Origin: an uncultured Prevotellaceae bacterium
GTDB taxonomy: Bacteria; Bacteroidota; Bacteroidia; Bacteroidales; Bacteroidaceae
Length of the DNA: 47,079 nt
Reading direction: 5' to 3'
Assembly (NCBI GenBank): GCA_946534585.1
Contig: CAMNCV010000097.1
Coordinates: 1-47,079, forward strand
In this document: positions 44,153-47,079 of the stretch, in pieces
How positions within the stretch are numbered: the first letter of the stretch is position 1
How the letters are laid out: each line of letters opens with the position of its first letter
Notes under the pieces: model-generated
Databases searched by the model: none
What the model was told of the DNA's origin: nothing
Seen by the model: only the letters and a program-made list of their open reading frames with translations
Translations under genes and position numbers: made by a program

Positions 44153-45252
44153 ATTATTCTCTTTAATACGGAAATCTGGTTCTGTATATTCCATTTCCCG
44201 TCTATCTCTTGATAAGCTTGCTGCCTAACTGTTTTACGCTGCTCACTCGTCAACTTCAACCATGGTTTCACAACCTCGACAAGGCTTTCTACTGAGTCTT
44301 CCTTGAAGAAATCTCCCGTCACTCCAGAGCGTATCGCTTCAAACTCTGGCATTTGATTGGGGATATTGTCATGTGTTACCACAGGACAACCGTATGTAAG
44401 GGCATGAATAGCTGTCAGTCCGACGTTACCAGGCGAAACACATACTGCTGCATTATAAAACAATTCTCCCAACTTTTCTTCATCATAACACGGACCATAG
44501 AACCATATTCTGTCTTGTATCCCAAGTTGTTCGACAATGGTTGCCATGTCAACCCCGTCTGTTTGCTTGCCTATAAGCACAGCGTTCACATCTATACCCT
44601 CACTCTTCAACTGTGCCACAGCCTCAACCAGCAGATGTATTTTCTTTGACTGTTGTATCCTCCCGCAATATATAATAACGGGATTATCATTGCCAAAATG
44701 CAAACGATATATTTCAGTAGGAACCAATTCGTTTCTTATCTGTCGTTGTCTTTCAGAATCCAGAGAGTTGTATATCGTGCATACTTTCTCTGCCTTTATT
44801 CCCTGTTCTACCAATAGTCGTGCCCCGTACTCATTATAGCAAATACATTTGGTATGAAGATGGAAATAGAGTTTCTTAATCCATTTCTTTACTCCTTGCT
44901 CGCGTCCGTACCATCCGTGAGTCCATGATATCGTTTCCTTACCAAATAACTTGGCAAGAATCAGCACTACCCAGTTACTCAGACATAGCGGTTCGCCCGT
45001 AAGTACATATTTCCCATAATCCTTGAATATCGTGCTTACGGAGCCACACATCCAGTAAAAACCACCAGGCAGATTATGTCTTATCATAGCCCGCTGAAAG
45101 CCAGGCAAGGAAGCGTAATCGAACCCTTTTAGTTCCGTTCCGTCACTATTTCCGATATAGAAATGAGAGCCAAACACCTCATTTATCTTTTTGTATATCG
45201 GGAACCGATAATGAGGACCGAAATTTAGTATGAAACAAGCACTCTTCTGCAT
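44149..45252 (-). CDS. Glycosyltransferase family 4 (367 aa)
   Basis: A GT-B fold transferase: ACFILNFGPHYRFPIYKKI at the start, YNSLDSERQRQ in the linker, IYCGRIQQSKKIHLLVEA at the donor domain start, and NVGLTAIHALTYGCPVVTHDN in place of the usual E-x7-E block. The first glutamate of that block is replaced (PGNVGLTAIHAL), as in some active members. The start at 45252 is 13 bp after the GT14 fragment's stop. Its stop overlaps the next gene by four bases. Confidence 0.85.
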   Translation of the reverse strand: MQKSACFILNFGPHYRFPIYKKINEVFGSHFYIGNSDGTELKGFDYASLPGFQRAMIRHNLPGGFYWMCGSVSTIFKDYGKYVLTGEPLCLSNWVVLILAKLFGKETISWTHGWYGREQGVKKWIKKLYFHLHTKCICYNEYGARLLVEQGIKAEKVCTIYNSLDSERQRQIRNELVPTEIYRLHFGNDNPVIIYCGRIQQSKKIHLLVEAVAQLKSEGIDVNAVLIGKQTDGVDMATIVEQLGIQDRIWFYGPCYDEEKLGELFYNAAVCVSPGNVGLTAIHALTYGCPVVTHDNIPNQMPEFEAIRSGVTGDFFKEDSVESLVEVVKPWLKLTSEQRKTVRQQAYQEIDGKWNIQNQISVLKRII

Positions 45253-45265
45253 CCGATACAGCCTT

Positions 45266-45682
45266 TCAGTTATGTCTCTGTATTAGGTTTACCAGTTTAT
45301 CACTCTTACCCGTAACAACTTTGCGTGCAAACATTTTACCACTATTCTTCAAAGTTTCATAGTCACTTTCATCAAGGACCTTTATCTCTGAACCTTGCCA
45401 AGCAACCCACGTCAAAGGAGTTAAGGCCGGGAGATTACAATTATCCTTATCCGTAAACTCTATGCACCTCTCTCTCCACTCTTCACTATTGAACGCCACA
45501 GTCTGCGCAAATAATTCAGCAGGACACAAAGCCGTACGCATGTACTTTCTCAGTTCAGTATTCTCATCCCATTCATGTAGTATATAGGAAGCCAACTGTG
45601 GACTTATTGCCCACCAAGCGGCACCTTTCCACAAATTAAGTGATTTAAAATAGTTATAATACCTGACACATAACCGAAACCA
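45266..45682 (-). pseudogene. C-terminal fragment of a GT14 (Branch-type) glycosyltransferase
   Basis: The frame is open from 45682, just after an in-frame TAA, to a stop at 45266 and has no usable ATG near its beginning; a TTG at 45634 is the only candidate. It encodes LWKGAAWWAISPQLASYIL, then AELFAQTVAFNS, then LTPLTWVAWQG, then SGKMFARKVV, the successive C-terminal motifs of core-2/I-branching beta-1,6-N-acetylglucosaminyltransferases. The N-terminal half, about 150-170 residues, is missing, replaced by the upstream GT4 gene 8 bp away. It is probably not functional. Confidence 0.72.
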
Positions 45683-45689
45683 TTATCCT

Positions 45690-46868
45690 TCACTCTATAA
45701 TCCTTTTTATGTCACTGGTTTCAATAGCATTTGCATTTTTCCAGCTGAAATCATCTTTCAACTGAAATTCTGTATCAGGCCTGTTGGTCTTGCTCAATTC
45801 TATCACTTTCTCTGCGAATTTCTCCACAAAATCATCTGCCGGATAGTCCAACACATTTTTCTCTCCTATCACCTCTTTTATACCTCCTACATTTGAACCG
45901 ACAGCCCTACATCCACAATTCATAGCCTCAACGAGGATAAGCGGCAATCCCTCATTCTTACTTGGCAACACGACCACATCTGTGCAGTTAAGAAAATCCG
46001 GCATCATTTCCACAGGTTGGTTTCCCCAATATTGTACAGGAACATCAACAGATGCCTTCTCCATCTGTCCACGAAGTTTGCCATCGCCGATTACCCAGAA
46101 CGTAGCATTAGGCACCTCCCTATGTACTAATTTGAAAATCTCAGGTAATAAAAGCGGATTCTTTATATCGATAAGGTTTCCTGCAAACGTAATGACCTTC
46201 TTCCCTTTGACACAAAACTTTTTTCGCAGTTCTTCACACCTTGCTTCATCATATTTACGAAATCTGCTGTCACACCCGTTATGCAGAACTTTCTTCACTC
46301 CCCTTGTCGTTAATTTATCAGAACGCTCCATCAATGCCTTACTGACAAAATAATTCACATCTGCTTTTTCGATAATCTCCCTTATAACCCTTCCCTCACT
46401 CGGATTGTCCCAAGGCGCAACGTTGATGTCAGAGCCATGCCAAGTGATGCTATACGGAATATTCCATTCTTTTTTTGCATACAATGCCGTCTTACCAGCA
46501 TCTAACGAATGTGCTATGATAAAATCATAATACTTAAAATGGTCATGTAAATTCTTTGTAAATCTTTCTCTGAAGAAACCTCGCCCATGCAACCTTATTC
46601 GGCTTATGTAATCAACTATAGAATAATTAAACCACAATACATGCACATTGACACCATCAAGTGTCATCAGCTTCTTTTTCTCACGCTTAGGTGTCCTACG
46701 CAGCAGTCTTACATACCATGGTTCGTATTCAGAAATCATATAGCAATTCACATCATAATCCTCCGTGTTGATAAGCAGACGTGCCCTACCTAACATGGCA
46801 TTTGTAAGCCCCTTCCTGTCATACGGATCTGACCAACAGATTATTGCTATTTTTTTTTTCTTTGACAT
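45690..46868 (-). CDS. Glycosyltransferase family 4, first gene of the polysaccharide operon (392 aa)
   Basis: A GT-B fold retaining transferase: IAIICWSDPYDRKGLTNAML at the start, an acceptor-site ITWHGSDINVAPWDN, then VITFAGNLIDIKNPLLLPEI opening the donor domain, and the E-x7-E block NEGLPLILVEAMNCGCRAVG. Both glutamates are present. The gene looks complete, but an IS1380-like element lies only 12 bp upstream of its ATG, so its native promoter has been displaced. Base composition is AT-richer than the genes downstream. Confidence 0.88.
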   Translation of the reverse strand: MSKKKKIAIICWSDPYDRKGLTNAMLGRARLLINTEDYDVNCYMISEYEPWYVRLLRRTPKREKKKLMTLDGVNVHVLWFNYSIVDYISRIRLHGRGFFRERFTKNLHDHFKYYDFIIAHSLDAGKTALYAKKEWNIPYSITWHGSDINVAPWDNPSEGRVIREIIEKADVNYFVSKALMERSDKLTTRGVKKVLHNGCDSRFRKYDEARCEELRKKFCVKGKKVITFAGNLIDIKNPLLLPEIFKLVHREVPNATFWVIGDGKLRGQMEKASVDVPVQYWGNQPVEMMPDFLNCTDVVVLPSKNEGLPLILVEAMNCGCRAVGSNVGGIKEVIGEKNVLDYPADDFVEKFAEKVIELSKTNRPDTEFQLKDDFSWKNANAIETSDIKRIIE

Positions 46869-47047
46869 ATGTGTACTTATCCTAAATTTCGCAGCTCTTT
46901 AGTTTAATATTTTTTATAAGTACCTGGGCAACAAAATGTTCTTCGACGAGCGAAGCGGCAGAGCCGAGCGGCTCAGGATTTGGTCATGCCAGATTTTTCA
47001 CTTACCTTAGTGCTGCAAAATCAAGACAAGCAAAATCATCAATGACA

Positions 47048-47079
47048 TGGCAAAGGTACAACAAAATCTGAGAAAATCA
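47048..47079 (+). pseudogene. Transposase start, frameshifted, cut by window edge
   Basis: ATG at 47048 begins MAKVQQ, like MAKIQQ in the left copy, but one A is missing from the following A-run, which shifts the frame and gives NLRKS in place of KSEKI. Either the gene is inactive or the base is a sequencing or assembly error at the contig end. Confidence 0.5.
47052..47059 (-). promoter_or_regulatory. Outward -7 box in right IS end, facing the polysaccharide operon
   Basis: TACCTTTG on minus fits TAnnTTTG and would give a leader of about 180 nt to the GT4 gene at 46868. No other -7 box is apparent between the IS boundary and that gene. The leader would include the IS hairpins, which could lower read-through. 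Confidence 0.45.

Larger units (their letters stand above)
46881..47079 (+). mobile_element. Right-edge partial insertion sequence, IS1380-like
   Basis: This is the inverted counterpart of the left edge (1-293), oriented so that its transposase runs rightward out of the window. The boundary CCTAAATTTCGCAGC at 46881 is where homology to the left copy begins (left: CCTATATTCCGCAGC, read on minus). It lies 12 bp upstream of the GT4 start codon at 46868 and carries the same GC-rich hairpins as the left copy. Confidence 0.75.

Noticed and set aside
1..47079. Composite transposon bounded by the two IS copies
   Set aside because: The interior holds argS and several ordinary chromosomal operons, and the two IS copies differ too much to be a recent pair.

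Overview
The window reads as chromosomal DNA of a Prevotella-like member of the Bacteroidales. The evidence is the BspA-type leucine-rich repeat protein, the YARHG protein, the GH3, Ig-like and DUF3108 gene run, lipoproteins with short Bacteroidetes-type lipoboxes, and promoters of the Bacteroidetes form TTTG-N20-TAnnTTTG in front of several genes. No rRNA, tRNA or CRISPR array is visible.

Both ends of the window lie inside related IS1380-like insertion sequences that point outward (1-293 and 46881-47079). The region is therefore the DNA between two IS copies, probably cut there by assembly. From left to right it holds: a secreted BspA-like LRR protein with a C-terminal dockerin; a Dna2-like nuclease-helicase; a co-directional run of GH3-family enzyme, Ig-like lipoprotein, DUF3108 protein, MFS-like permease and three small membrane proteins; an S41 protease; then, on the minus strand, a 3405-residue LamG adhesin-like protein followed by a lipoprotein that carries the same C-terminal module. 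Next come argS and an RNase H-like gene, convergent with a three-gene envelope operon: a WecA-like/sugar-transferase fusion, an NAD-dependent epimerase and a PAP2-family membrane protein.

From 34.3 to 39.1 kb lies an AT-richer accessory island. It has an XRE regulator, a WYL regulator, a protein resembling HsdM and HsdS but without a methyltransferase core, a GIY-YIG nuclease, an 84-residue unknown, a broken DUF1016 nuclease gene and a tyrosine-recombinase remnant. I read it as a partly decayed phage-defence or restriction island. After a YARHG lipid-free exported protein, the last 6.7 kb is a minus-strand polysaccharide operon of five intact glycosyltransferases, one nucleotidyltransferase and a truncated GT14 gene. 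The right-hand IS sits 12 bp in front of its first gene and carries an outward promoter-like sequence.

The least expected signal is a family of non-coding arrays at 3955-4039, 14086-14170 and 27530-27614. Each has exactly four imperfect palindromes of 19 bp separated by 3 bp, so the period is exactly 22 bp, with consensus NNAATCGCTATGCGATTAC. I do not recognise this element. A second repeat family, MITE-like with 17-bp terminal inverted repeats, lies at 27716-27905 with shortened relatives at 16121-16179 and 27380-27427.
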